Source: Porphyrobacter sp. (lineage in GTDB: Bacteria > Pseudomonadota > Alphaproteobacteria > Sphingomonadales > Sphingomonadaceae). From it: a stretch of DNA of 13,007 bases. A program made the translations under genes and the position numbers. The notes under the pieces are model-generated. The model saw only the letters and a list, made by a program, of their open reading frames with translations. It had not been told where the DNA came from and searched no databases. How positions within the stretch are numbered: position 1 is the first letter of the stretch; each line of letters opens with the position of its first letter. Shown in pieces: positions 1 to 6,470 of this stretch. The stretch is taken from assembly GCA_018991295.1 (NCBI GenBank), contig JAGKSZ010000043.1, positions 1 through 13,007 on the forward strand. Direction: 5' to 3'.

Positions 1-333
1 GCCGATCAGCGCCTGTGCCATGTCGCTCTCGCCCGCTGCAATCACCGTGCCCGCGCCCTCGTTGCCCGCAGGCAGGCGCTGACCGTGGCGGGCCTTGTTG
101 CCGGTGAGGAACGGCTCGGGCATGGTCGCCACGACCTTGCCGGGCGTATATTCGGCAGTCTCGAAATCGGCCGCGCTGGTGAGGATGGCGAGGTCCGAGG
201 GGTTGATGGGCGCGGCCTCCATTTTGACAAGCACCTGATTGCCCTTCGGCGCGGGGAAGGTGCTTTCCGCGACTTCCAGCGTCAGCTTGCCGTCGGGGGT
301 GAGGGTGGTGAAGAGCTGTTTTCCGGTGGTCAT
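1..333 (-). CDS. Medium-chain dehydrogenase/quinone-oxidoreductase family protein, N-terminal part
   Basis: The first 111 codons of a gene that runs off the left edge. Reading from the ATG at 333, the protein begins MTTGKQLFTTLTPDGKL and shows the GroES-like N-terminal fold of the medium-chain dehydrogenase/reductase (MDR) superfamily: a V-L-V-K strand near residue 35, the A-P-I-N-P-S-D-L turn near residues 41-48, and G-N-E-G-A-G-T-V near residues 92-99. That last motif corresponds to the G-x-E-G-x-G-x-V segment of zinc-free quinone oxidoreductases and related enoyl reductases. The nucleotide-binding Rossmann domain would lie beyond the window, so cofactor and substrate cannot be read. A GGGAGAA ribosome binding site sits about 8 nt before the ATG. 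No zinc-ligand cysteine is visible at the usual N-terminal place, which favours the quinone-oxidoreductase branch over classical alcohol dehydrogenase. It lies downstream of truA on the same strand but is separated from it by a large hairpin-forming repeat. Confidence 0.85.
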   Translation of the reverse strand, partial: MTTGKQLFTTLTPDGKLTLEVAESTFPAPKGNQVLVKMEAAPINPSDLAILTSAADFETAEYTPGKVVATMPEPFLTGNKARHGQRLPAGNEGAGTVIAAGESDMAQALIG

Positions 334-357
334 GGCGATGTTCTCCCGTCGATTTTT

Positions 358-425
358 CGTCATTGCGAGCGTTGCGAAGCGATCCCGCTCCGGCCGTGGA
401 TTGCTTCGCTACGCTCGCAATGACG
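358..425. repeat. Inverted repeat (REP-like), 28-nt arms
   Basis: Two 28-nt arms, 358-385 and 398-425, are separated by 12 nt and complement each other at 26 of 28 positions; one of the two mismatches would be a G-U pair in RNA. The left arm contains CATTGCGAGCG and the right arm the matching CGCTCGCAATG. It fills most of the gap between truA and the oxidoreductase gene. Neither side of the hairpin has a T run, so it is not a standard intrinsic terminator. Sequences of this type occur as dispersed intergenic repeats in many alphaproteobacteria (from memory, not searched). Transcribed from truA into the next gene, the hairpin would end roughly 10 nt before the GGGAGAA ribosome binding site. 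Confidence 0.9.
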
Positions 426-442
426 CGATGGCTAGCGTGACG

Positions 443-1195
443 TTACGGCAGGTCTTGCGGGTAGGTCGCTTCGACGAAATATAGTCCGTGCGGCGGGGCG
501 TTGAGGCCCAAAGCGCCCCGGTCGCGCGCTGCCAGCGCCTCGGCCATGCGGGCTTCCGGCCATGTGCCAGCGCCCACCAGCTTGAGGCAGCCGACCATGC
601 TGCGCACCTGATGGTGGAGGAAGCTGCGCGCAGCAGCGTGGATGTGCACTTCCTCGCCCGCCCGCTCGACCCGCAGTTCGTCCAGAGATTTCACCGGATC
701 GGCCGCCTGACAATGGACGGATCGGAAGGTGGTGAAGTCATGCCGCCCCACCAGCGCCTGCGCGGCGCGGTGCATCGCGTCTGCATCGAGCGGCTGGGCC
801 ACGTGCCAGGCCCGGTCGCGGTGCAGGGTCAGCGGCGCGCGGCGGTTGGCGATGCGGTAGAGGTAACGCCGTCCGATGCAGGAAAAGCGCGCGTGCCAAT
901 CATCGGGCACCACCTCGCAATGCGTGACCGCTACGGGATCGGGGCGCACTTGTGCATTGATCGCCGCCATAAGCCGGAAGGGATCGAAGGGCTTTTCGAT
1001 GTCCACATGGCTGCGCATCGCCAGCGCGTGCACGCCCGCATCGGTGCGGCCTGCCGAGTGCATGACCACGTTTTCGCCCGTAATCCGGTGCAGCGCGTCC
1101 TCGATGGATTGCTGCACGCTGGGCCCGTGCGACTGGCGTTGCAGCCCGAAGAAGGGCGTGCCGTCGAATTCGAGGGTGAGGGCAAAGCGGATCAC
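443..1195 (-). CDS. truA: tRNA pseudouridine(38-40) synthase TruA
   Basis: Converts uridines 38, 39 and 40 of the tRNA anticodon stem to pseudouridine in the cytoplasm. The 250-residue product is of normal family length. The catalytic motif S-A-G-R-T-D-A-G-V-H is at residues 47-56, with the nucleophile Asp52. The active-site tyrosine region R-R-Y-L-Y-R is at 109-114 and the conserved F-L-H-H-Q-V-R-S-M-V-G segment at 192-202. The N-terminus (F-A-L-T-L-E-F-D-G-T-P-F-F-G-L-Q-R-Q) is typical of the family, which supports the GTG start at 1195. That start overlaps the fmt stop codon by 4 nt (GTGA), so translation of truA is probably coupled to fmt. This fmt-truA order is common in alphaproteobacteria. 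Confidence 0.97.
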   Translation of the reverse strand: MIRFALTLEFDGTPFFGLQRQSHGPSVQQSIEDALHRITGENVVMHSAGRTDAGVHALAMRSHVDIEKPFDPFRLMAAINAQVRPDPVAVTHCEVVPDDWHARFSCIGRRYLYRIANRRAPLTLHRDRAWHVAQPLDADAMHRAAQALVGRHDFTTFRSVHCQAADPVKSLDELRVERAGEEVHIHAAARSFLHHQVRSMVGCLKLVGAGTWPEARMAEALAARDRGALGLNAPPHGLYFVEATYPQDLP

Positions 1196-2097
1196 TCCAG
1201 CACTGTCCCCGCTGCCACGGGGCGTCCGCGCAGAAACTCGGGGCGCTCAAGCACCGGCTTGCCCGCACGCTGGAGCCGCAGGGGCCGGATTGCGCCGCTG
1301 CCGCAGGCGATGGTGAATTCCTCATCCAGCACCGTGCCCGGAGCGCCTGACCCTTCGGCCACCTCTGCCAGCAGCAACTTGATGCGCTCTCCCTCCAGTT
1401 CGAACCAGGCGCCGGGGAAGGGCGCAATCCCGCGCACCAGCCGCTCGATTGCCTCGGCATTCTGCGCCCAGTCAATGCGGCTTTCCGCCTTGTCGACCTT
1501 GGGCGCGTAGAGGGCTGCCCCGTCGTCCTGTACCTCGGGCGGGAAGGCTGGAAGGTCCGCCAGCACCTCCACCATCGCCGCCGCGCCGACCGCGCCGAGT
1601 TCCTCGAACAATTCACCCGTGGTCTTGCGCCCCACCGGCACCGCAACCTTGTGGAGCATCGGCCCGGTATCAAGCCCCGCTTCCATCTGCATGATCGTCA
1701 CGCCCGTTTCTTCATCGCCCTCCATCACCGCGCGGTGGATGGGCGCGGCCCCTCTCCATCTGGGAAGCAGCGAGGCGTGGATATTGAGGCAGCCGCGGCG
1801 CGGCGCATCCAGCACCGCTTGCGGCAGGATCAGGCCATAGGCGGCGACCACCGCGACATCGGCCTCCAGCGCTGCAAATTCCGCCTGCGCCTCGGCATTT
1901 CTCAAGGACGCAGGCACACGCACCGGCACCCCGAGCCGCTCGGCCTCGACCTGCACGGGCGATGCCATCAGTTTCTTCCCCCGCCCCGCCGGGCGCGGCG
2001 GCTGGGTATAGGCGCAGACGATCTCATGCCCGGCCTCATGCAAGGCCCGCAAAGCCGGCACCGCGAATTCGGGCGTTCCCATGAAGATAATGCGCAA
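1192..2097 (-). CDS. fmt: Methionyl-tRNA formyltransferase
   Basis: Transfers a formyl group from 10-formyltetrahydrofolate to initiator Met-tRNA. The 301-residue product has the expected opening R-I-I-F-M-G-T-P-E-F-A-V-P, the P-R-P-A-G-R-G-K-K loop at 34-42, and the catalytic segment N-I-H-A-S-L-L-P-R-W-R-G at 105-116 with Asn105 and His107. The third catalytic residue is Asp143 in G-L-D-T-G-P. I chose the TTG at 2097 because it places R-I-I-F-M-G-T-P at the very N-terminus as in the family; the open frame continues to 2139 but that part has no family match. A GGGG stretch about 9 nt upstream could serve as ribosome binding site and abuts the inverted repeat at 2108-2222. The gene is divergent from recR. 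Confidence 0.96.
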   Translation of the reverse strand: MRIIFMGTPEFAVPALRALHEAGHEIVCAYTQPPRPAGRGKKLMASPVQVEAERLGVPVRVPASLRNAEAQAEFAALEADVAVVAAYGLILPQAVLDAPRRGCLNIHASLLPRWRGAAPIHRAVMEGDEETGVTIMQMEAGLDTGPMLHKVAVPVGRKTTGELFEELGAVGAAAMVEVLADLPAFPPEVQDDGAALYAPKVDKAESRIDWAQNAEAIERLVRGIAPFPGAWFELEGERIKLLLAEVAEGSGAPGTVLDEEFTIACGSGAIRPLRLQRAGKPVLERPEFLRGRPVAAGTVLE

Positions 2098-2107
2098 TCT
2101 ACAAACC

Positions 2108-2222
2108 CCGTTCGTGCTGAGCTTGTCGAAGCACTGCACTTTCTTCTAGCTAGGCCCATAAAGAGCATGACGGCCGTTGGGCAATGCCCACCTGACGGTT
2201 CCGACAAGCTCAGGGCGAACGG
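2108..2222. repeat. Inverted repeat in the fmt/recR divergent gap
   Basis: The arms 2108-2130 and 2199-2222 are near complements, differing at about three positions; the left arm contains CTGAGCTTGTCG and the right arm CGACAAGCTCAG. They enclose 68 nt that hold a small hairpin of their own (TGGGC-AAT-GCCCA, 2178-2190). The GAGCTTGTCG-type core is one I recognise as a common dispersed intergenic repeat in sphingomonads (memory, not searched). The element occupies most of the 144 nt between the fmt and recR starts, so the promoters of both genes must lie in or beside it. I see no convincing -35/-10 pair there. Confidence 0.85.
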
Positions 2223-2241
2223 AAAAGGGAAGATCCGCGCT

Positions 2242-2838
2242 TTGGCCTCACAGGAAATCGAAGCTTTGAGTTCCGCGCTCGCCCGCTTGCCGGGGCTGGG
2301 GCCGCGTTCGGCGCGGCGCGCGGTGTTGTGGCTGGTCAAGCACCGCGAATCTGCACTGCCCGCGCTGCTTGAGGCGCTGGCGGGCGTGGCCGAAACACTT
2401 GTCGAGTGCGAAACCTGCGGCAATGTCGACACCCGCAACCCCTGCGGTATCTGCGCCGATCCGCGCCGCGATGCACGTGCGCTGTGCGTGGTCGAGGAGG
2501 TCTCCGACGTCTGGGCGCTCGACCGTGCCCGCCTGTTTCCCGGCCGCTACCATGTGCTCGGCGGCAGGCTTTCCGCGCTTGACGGGATTGGCCCTGAAGA
2601 CCTCAACATCGCTAGCCTGCTCGCCCGTGTGGAGGCGGGCGGGGTGGACGAGGTGGTGCTCGCGATGAACGCAACGCTTGAAGGCCAGACCACCGCGCAT
2701 TACCTTGCCGAGCGGCTTGAGACCTTCCCCTTGCGGGTCACGCAGCTGGCGCACGGCCTGCCGGTCGGCGGGGAGCTCGACTATCTCGACGAGGGTACGC
2801 TGGCGCAGGCTCTCAGGGCAAGGAGGCCCATGGGATGA
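2242..2838 (+). CDS. recR: Recombination mediator protein RecR
   Basis: RecR acts with RecO (and RecF) to load RecA at gaps in single-stranded DNA. The 198-residue product has the family order: a helix-hairpin-helix L-P-G-L-G-P-R-S-A-R-R at 16-26, a four-cysteine zinc site C56-x2-C59...C68-x2-C71, a Toprim domain beginning V-V-E-E-V-S-D-V at 83-90, and the A-M-N-A-T-L-E-G-Q-T-T segment at 141-151. The TTG at 2242 is chosen because it gives the usual start (M)-A-S-Q-E-I-E-A-L and is preceded by AAGGGAAG with 9-nt spacing. The frame is open far upstream. An in-frame ATG at 2167 would add 25 residues translated from the inverted repeat and is unlikely. The stop codon overlaps the next gene by 4 nt. 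Confidence 0.96.
   Translation: MASQEIEALSSALARLPGLGPRSARRAVLWLVKHRESALPALLEALAGVAETLVECETCGNVDTRNPCGICADPRRDARALCVVEEVSDVWALDRARLFPGRYHVLGGRLSALDGIGPEDLNIASLLARVEAGGVDEVVLAMNATLEGQTTAHYLAERLETFPLRVTQLAHGLPVGGELDYLDEGTLAQALRARRPMG
2821..2826 (+). promoter_or_regulatory. Strong ribosome binding site for the small CxxC gene
   Basis: AGGAGG, a full match to the anti-Shine-Dalgarno sequence, lies inside the last codons of recR with 8 nt before the ATG at 2835. It fixes the start of the small gene and indicates that the 71-residue frame is translated, not a chance reading frame. Confidence 0.85.
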
Positions 2839-3050
2839 ATGGCACACAACGCTTCTTCACCTGGATTTTCGGCCCGGGTGTAGAGCGCGAGTCCCGCGCG
2901 TGGAAGGTGGAATGCAGCCATTGCCACCACTCCGACAGTGTCTGGGATCTGGGCGGTATCCGTTACAAGGCGAGCGGGACCAAGCGATCAGGCGGGAAAT
3001 GCCGCAAGTGCGGGCGCTTTTCGATGCGCAAGGTCTATCGATCAGCGTGA
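2835..3050 (+). CDS. Small four-cysteine (putative zinc-ribbon) protein, unknown function
   Basis: A 71-residue product that I cannot assign to a characterised family. It has two Cys-x2-Cys pairs, C27/C30 (E-C-S-H-C-H-H) and C56/C59 (K-C-R-K-C-G), 25 residues apart, which fits a zinc ribbon; the metal is inferred. Between them is G-G-I-R-Y-K-A-S-G, and the C-terminal third is strongly basic, so contact with nucleic acid or ribosome is possible but unproven. The N-terminus (R-F-F-T-W-I-F-G-P-G) is hydrophobic and aromatic but too short for a membrane span. The ATG overlaps the recR stop (ATGA) and has a perfect ribosome binding site, so it is translationally coupled to recR and followed by def 50 nt later. 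Confidence 0.8.
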   Translation: MNGTQRFFTWIFGPGVERESRAWKVECSHCHHSDSVWDLGGIRYKASGTKRSGGKCRKCGRFSMRKVYRSA

Positions 3051-3100
3051 TCGGAGCATCGCGCTTGCGCAAGGCGTGGGGCCACCCTATTTTGCACCGC

Positions 3101-3676
3101 ATGGCTATCCGCGAAATCCTCGAAGTGCCGGACCCCCGGCTGAAAATCGTCTCGACCCCGGTCGAACCGCATGAGTTCGGCCCGGAGCTCAATGCGCTCG
3201 TCGAAGACATGTTCGAGACGATGTACGATGCCCCCGGCATCGGCCTTGCCGCGATCCAGGTCGGCGTGCCCAAGCGGGTGCTGGTTATTGACCTGCAACC
3301 CGACGATCCCGATGCAGAGCCGGTCGAATGCACCGCTCACGGCGGGCACAAGCACACGCATCCCGCCACCAGGAAGGAACCGCGGGTGTTCATCAATCCG
3401 GTGATCCTCGATCCGGCGGATGAACTGTCGACCTATCAGGAAGGCTGCCTGTCGGTGCCCGAAATCTACGCCGACGTGGATCGCCCGGCGACCTGCACGG
3501 TGCGTTATCAGGATCTGGACGGCAACACCCACGAAGAACGCCTCGATGGCCTGCTGGCGACCTGCCTCCAGCACGAAATGGACCACCTCGAAGGCATCCT
3601 GTTCATCGATCACCTCTCGCGGCTGAAGCGGGCGATGGTGCTGAAGAAGCTCGAAAAGATCCGGCGCGCGGCGTGA
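3101..3676 (+). CDS. def: Peptide deformylase
   Basis: A metalloenzyme that removes the N-terminal formyl group from nascent proteins, the counterpart of Fmt encoded at 1192-2097. The 191-residue product carries all three signatures: G-I-G-L-A-A-I-Q-V-G at 46-55, E-G-C-L-S-V-P at 114-120 (Cys116 metal ligand) and Q-H-E-M-D-H at 157-162 (His158 and His162 ligands, Glu159 catalytic). The ATG at 3101 gives M-A-I-R-E-I-L-E-V-P-D-P-R-L, the usual opening, although no good ribosome binding site precedes it; reading may be coupled to the upstream genes. Odd feature: between the first and second motifs there is a histidine-rich insertion, H80-G-G-H-K-H-T-H87, in a loop longer than in E. coli Def. Confidence 0.97.
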   Translation: MAIREILEVPDPRLKIVSTPVEPHEFGPELNALVEDMFETMYDAPGIGLAAIQVGVPKRVLVIDLQPDDPDAEPVECTAHGGHKHTHPATRKEPRVFINPVILDPADELSTYQEGCLSVPEIYADVDRPATCTVRYQDLDGNTHEERLDGLLATCLQHEMDHLEGILFIDHLSRLKRAMVLKKLEKIRRAA

Positions 3677-3684
3677 CTTTTTTG

Positions 3685-3706
3685 CGTGCCCGCCTCGGCG
3701 GGCACG
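3685..3706. repeat. Perfect 10-bp hairpin after def
   Basis: CGTGCCCGCC and GGCGGGCACG enclose a 2-nt loop, 9 nt after the def stop codon. The T run (3678-3683) lies before, not after, the stem on the plus strand, so it is not a standard rho-independent terminator for def, though the stem could stabilise the 3' end. The CCTCGGCGGGCA core resembles short intergenic palindromes common in sphingomonads. Confidence 0.65.
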
Positions 3707-3761
3707 TCCTCGGTGCGTTTCGTGCTGCGCACGAGCACCTGCGGGCGGCCGGTCGGCCTTG

Positions 3762-3815
3762 CGGCGCTTTGCGCCGATGGTTGCACCTTCCCTCGTCTTT
3801 CCGGACTTGATCCGG
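3762..3815. repeat. Two further small palindromes in the def-rmuC gap
   Basis: CGGCGC-TTT-GCGCCG (3762-3776) and CCGGA-CTTGA-TCCGG (3801-3815) are perfect short hairpins. The second, in the context TTTCCGGACTTGATCCGGGG, looks like a piece of a dispersed repeat seen in alphaproteobacterial intergenic regions (recognition from memory). The def-rmuC gap is 210 nt and holds nothing else I can name; no clear rmuC promoter is visible. Confidence 0.5.
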
Positions 3816-3886
3816 GGCCCCGCTTTCTGTTGGAAATCCGCTCGGTGCCACTGGCGTTCCCTATTCGTTCTGTGTAGGCTCGCCGC

Positions 3887-5347
3887 ATGGACCCTGCGAT
3901 TCTCTCCATCCTCGCTCTCGTTATCGGTGCCGCCATCGGGTGGTTCATCGCCTCGCGCCCACTTGCTGACCTGCGCGCGCGGTTGGCGGCGGCTGAGGCT
4001 GCGGGGGCAGAGGGCGATGCGAAATTCGCCCGAGCGATTGCCGAACTGGGCGAAGCGAGGATCGAAGTGGCCGGGCTGAAGGAGCGCGCTGCACAGGCCG
4101 ATGGCCTGCTCGCGCGGCTGGATAGTGTGCAGGCCGAGCGCGCCGACCTCGCCCAGCGCCTTGCTGCGCTCGAAAGCGCCTCGGCTGAGCGGGAAAAGGC
4201 TTTTGCCGAGCAGAAATCCGCCCTGCTCGCCGCGCAGGACAGCCTGAAAAAGGAATTCGAAAACGCCGGCAGCCGCGTGCTCGAACAGGCGCAGAAGGCG
4301 TTCCTTGAACGGGCCGATGCGCGCTTCCGCCAGTCCGAAGAGGCGGGCGAGGCCAAGATCAAGGCGCTGCTCTCGCCGGTGGGCGAAAAGCTGGCGAATT
4401 ACGAAAAACAGGTTGCTGATCTGGAAGCCAAGCGCACCGATGCTTTCGGGCAGCTGGCAGGCCTGATCCAGTCGATGAAGGAAGGGCAGGAGCAGGTCCG
4501 GCGCGAGGCGCAGCGGCTCGGCAACTCCTTGACCAACGCCCCCAAGGCGCGGGGGCGCTGGGGGGAGCGCGCCTTGCAGAACGTGCTCGAACAATGCGGG
4601 CTGGCCGAGCATACGGATTTCCACCTCGAACAGTCGATGGACACCGCCGAAGGCAGGCTGCGGCCCGATGCGATCGTCAATGTGCCGGGGCAGAAGAAGC
4701 TGGTGATCGATGCCAAGGTGTCTTTGAACGCCTATCAGGCCGCCTTCGAGGCCGACGACGAAAGCGAGCGCAAGCGGCACATGGATCTCCACGCCAAGTC
4801 GATGCGCGGGCACGTGCAGACGCTGGGCTCGAAAAGCTACCAGAGCCAGTTCGACGATGCGCCCGATTACGTGGTGATGTTTGTGCCGGGCGAGCATTTC
4901 GTCGCCGCTGCGCTCGAACATGATCCCGAATTGTGGGATTTTGCCTTCCGCAACAAGGTTCTGCTGGCGACCCCGACCAATCTCGTCGCCATCGCCCGCA
5001 CCGTCGCGCAGGTGTGGCGACAGGACAAGATGGCGAGCGAGGCGGCCGAAATCGGGCGGATGGGGGCAGAACTCTATGATCGCCTCGCGACGGCGGCCGA
5101 GCACCTGAAGCGCGTCGGCGGCGGGCTGGAAAGCGCGGTCAACAATTACAACAAGTTCGTCGGCAGCTTTGAACGCAACGTGCTGTCCTCCGGGCGGCGG
5201 CTGGCGGAAAAGGGCGTCGAGATCGGCAAGCGCGCGATTGAGGACGTGCCGCTGGTCGAGAGCGCCCCGCGATACAATGCCGCCGACGGCGATGCCGTGG
5301 AGGATGAACTGCCCGCGCTCGAAAGCCGCAAGGACGCCGCCGAATAG
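3887..5347 (+). CDS. rmuC: DNA recombination protein RmuC
   Basis: The 486-residue product has the RmuC layout. A single membrane anchor lies at about residues 4-22 (I-L-S-I-L-A-L-V-I-G-A-A-I-G-W-F), followed by a long Ala/Glu/Arg-rich coiled coil to about residue 210 and then the RmuC domain. That domain includes G-R-W-G-E at 223-227, R-P-D-A-I-V-N at 259-265 and V-I-D-A-K at 273-277, which together form the PD-(D/E)xK-like nuclease core (Asp261, Asp275, Lys277). RmuC limits rearrangement at inverted repeats in E. coli and has also been linked to phage defence; the exact substrate is not settled. The length is normal. The ATG at 3887 is chosen because the anchor follows at once; the ribosome binding site is weak. 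Its stop codon abuts that of the convergent methyltransferase. Confidence 0.95.
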   Translation: MDPAILSILALVIGAAIGWFIASRPLADLRARLAAAEAAGAEGDAKFARAIAELGEARIEVAGLKERAAQADGLLARLDSVQAERADLAQRLAALESASAEREKAFAEQKSALLAAQDSLKKEFENAGSRVLEQAQKAFLERADARFRQSEEAGEAKIKALLSPVGEKLANYEKQVADLEAKRTDAFGQLAGLIQSMKEGQEQVRREAQRLGNSLTNAPKARGRWGERALQNVLEQCGLAEHTDFHLEQSMDTAEGRLRPDAIVNVPGQKKLVIDAKVSLNAYQAAFEADDESERKRHMDLHAKSMRGHVQTLGSKSYQSQFDDAPDYVVMFVPGEHFVAAALEHDPELWDFAFRNKVLLATPTNLVAIARTVAQVWRQDKMASEAAEIGRMGAELYDRLATAAEHLKRVGGGLESAVNNYNKFVGSFERNVLSSGRRLAEKGVEIGKRAIEDVPLVESAPRYNAADGDAVEDELPALESRKDAAE

Positions 5348-6145
5348 CTACTGTTCGACCGTTGCCAGCACCTCATAGGCCAGCACCGCGCCGGCCACGG
5401 CGGCGTTGAGCGAATCGGCCCGGCCCTTCATCGGCATGGTCACTCTGAGATCGCAGGCCTGCTCGTAATCTTCCGGCAGGCCTTGCGATTCGTTGCCCAC
5501 CAGAACGAAACACGGCGCACCATAGGGAGCGCCGCGATAGGGCACTGCATCTCTCAGCGAGGCAGCAACCAGTTGGCCTTGCCCTTCGCGCAACCACGAC
5601 AGGAATTCGTCCCATCGCGCCTGCGCCAGCCCCACGGTGAACACCGCCCCCATGCTGGCGCGTACGGCCTCGGCGCTGAAGGGGTCGGCGCAATCATCGA
5701 TCAGGATCAAACCCCCTGCGCCCACCGCATCGGCCGTGCGCAGCATCGTGCCGAGGTTACCGGGATCGCGCAAAGCCTGCGCTGCCAGCCAGATCGGGGC
5801 GCTGCCACGATCGAGCCGCGCCAGCCCTGTGTCCCATTCATCGAACACTCCGGCGACGACCTGGGCATTTTCCTTGCCGGTGATCTTCGAGAGGATGTCG
5901 GGCGTGGTGGCGATCACTTCGCCGCCTGCCGCCATGACGTCAGCTTCAAGTCGTTCGAGCAGGGGATGTTCGCGCCCCTCGGCCATCACCAGCAGGCGCG
6001 GCACGCGGCCTGAGGCGCGTGCATCTTCCAGCAGGCGCAGGCCCTCCACCAGAAACTGGCCAGCGCGCTTGCGGTGCTTCTTGTCCCGCAGCGAACGCAG
6101 GTATTTGACCGTCGGGTTGGAAAATCCGGTGATGTGCTTGCGCAT
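5348..6145 (-). CDS. SpoU/TrmH-family RNA 2'-O-methyltransferase
   Basis: The 265-residue product is an S-adenosylmethionine-dependent ribose methylase of the SPOUT class with a trefoil knot. The N-terminal substrate-binding region contains N-P-T-V-K-Y-L-R-S-L at 10-19 and R-A-G-Q-F-L-V-E-G at 27-35. The three catalytic motifs follow: R-D-P-G-N-L-G-T-M-L-R-T-A-D at 126-139 (Asn130, Arg136), G-N-E-S-Q-G-L-P at 217-224 and M-P-M-K-G-R-A-D-S-L-N at 237-247. rRNA is the usual substrate of this RlmB/TsnR-like group, but the site cannot be read from sequence. The ATG at 6145 gives M-R-K-H-I-T-G-F-S-N-P. A GTG at 6190 would add 15 residues and overlap the end of ptsH. The gap to ptsH is 34 nt on the same strand, so it may be the last gene of the signalling operon. 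Confidence 0.9.
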   Translation of the reverse strand: MRKHITGFSNPTVKYLRSLRDKKHRKRAGQFLVEGLRLLEDARASGRVPRLLVMAEGREHPLLERLEADVMAAGGEVIATTPDILSKITGKENAQVVAGVFDEWDTGLARLDRGSAPIWLAAQALRDPGNLGTMLRTADAVGAGGLILIDDCADPFSAEAVRASMGAVFTVGLAQARWDEFLSWLREGQGQLVAASLRDAVPYRGAPYGAPCFVLVGNESQGLPEDYEQACDLRVTMPMKGRADSLNAAVAGAVLAYEVLATVEQ

Positions 6146-6179
6146 GGGATGCCCTGCTAGCCGGTTGAGGCCGCTGGTC

Positions 6180-6458
6180 TCAATCTTCACCGAACCCGTC
6201 GGCGATCAGCGCGATGAGGCCTGCAAGCAACGCTTCGGCATCCTCGCCCTCGACCGCCACTTCGACCGTATCGCCCTTGGCCGCGCCGAGCATCATCAGG
6301 CCGAGGATCGAGCCACCAGCGGCGCTGTGCGGGGCCTTGGACACCGTCACCTTCACGCCTTCAGGCAGCGCCGCGACGGCACCGACGAACTTGGCGCTGG
6401 CCCGGGCGTGCAGGCCCCGGCGGTTGACGATGGTGACGCTTTGCCGTGCTTCCCCCAC
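6180..6458 (-). CDS. ptsH: Phosphocarrier protein HPr
   Basis: The 92-residue product is the phosphocarrier of the phosphotransferase system. The site N-R-R-G-L-H-A-R-A-S at 12-21 gives His17 as the residue phosphorylated by enzyme I. The regulatory region G-G-S-I-L-G-L-M-M-L at 48-57 gives Ser50 as the likely target of the HPr kinase encoded upstream in the same cluster. The start is a GTG at 6458 with AGGGG about 9 nt upstream, 12 nt after the EIIA stop, so the two genes are cotranscribed. With no sugar-specific permease nearby, HPr most likely acts in regulation by passing phosphate to the neighbouring EIIA. Confidence 0.96.
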   Translation of the reverse strand: MGEARQSVTIVNRRGLHARASAKFVGAVAALPEGVKVTVSKAPHSAAGGSILGLMMLGAAKGDTVEVAVEGEDAEALLAGLIALIADGFGED

Positions 6459-6470
6459 GATGCTGCGCCC

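Noticed and set aside
358..425. CRISPR-like repeat
   Set aside because: There is a single pair of inverted arms with one short spacer, no direct-repeat array and no cas gene.
488..1510. A 340-codon plus-strand frame over truA and the fmt 3' end
   Set aside because: It is a shadow of two well-supported minus-strand genes and shows no family motif.
1651..2241. Upstream extension of recR by about 197 codons
   Set aside because: The extension is antisense to fmt and passes through the inverted repeat. RecR family length and the AAGGGAAG site support the TTG at 2242.
3678..3706. T run plus hairpin as intrinsic terminator of def
   Set aside because: The T run precedes the stem on the plus strand, and no T run follows it; on the minus strand the order yields A residues, not U.
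3035..5104. A 689-codon open frame on the minus strand antisense to def and rmuC
   Set aside because: It lacks any recognisable domain and lies opposite two clearly real genes; long antisense frames are expected in G+C-rich DNA with strong third-position bias.
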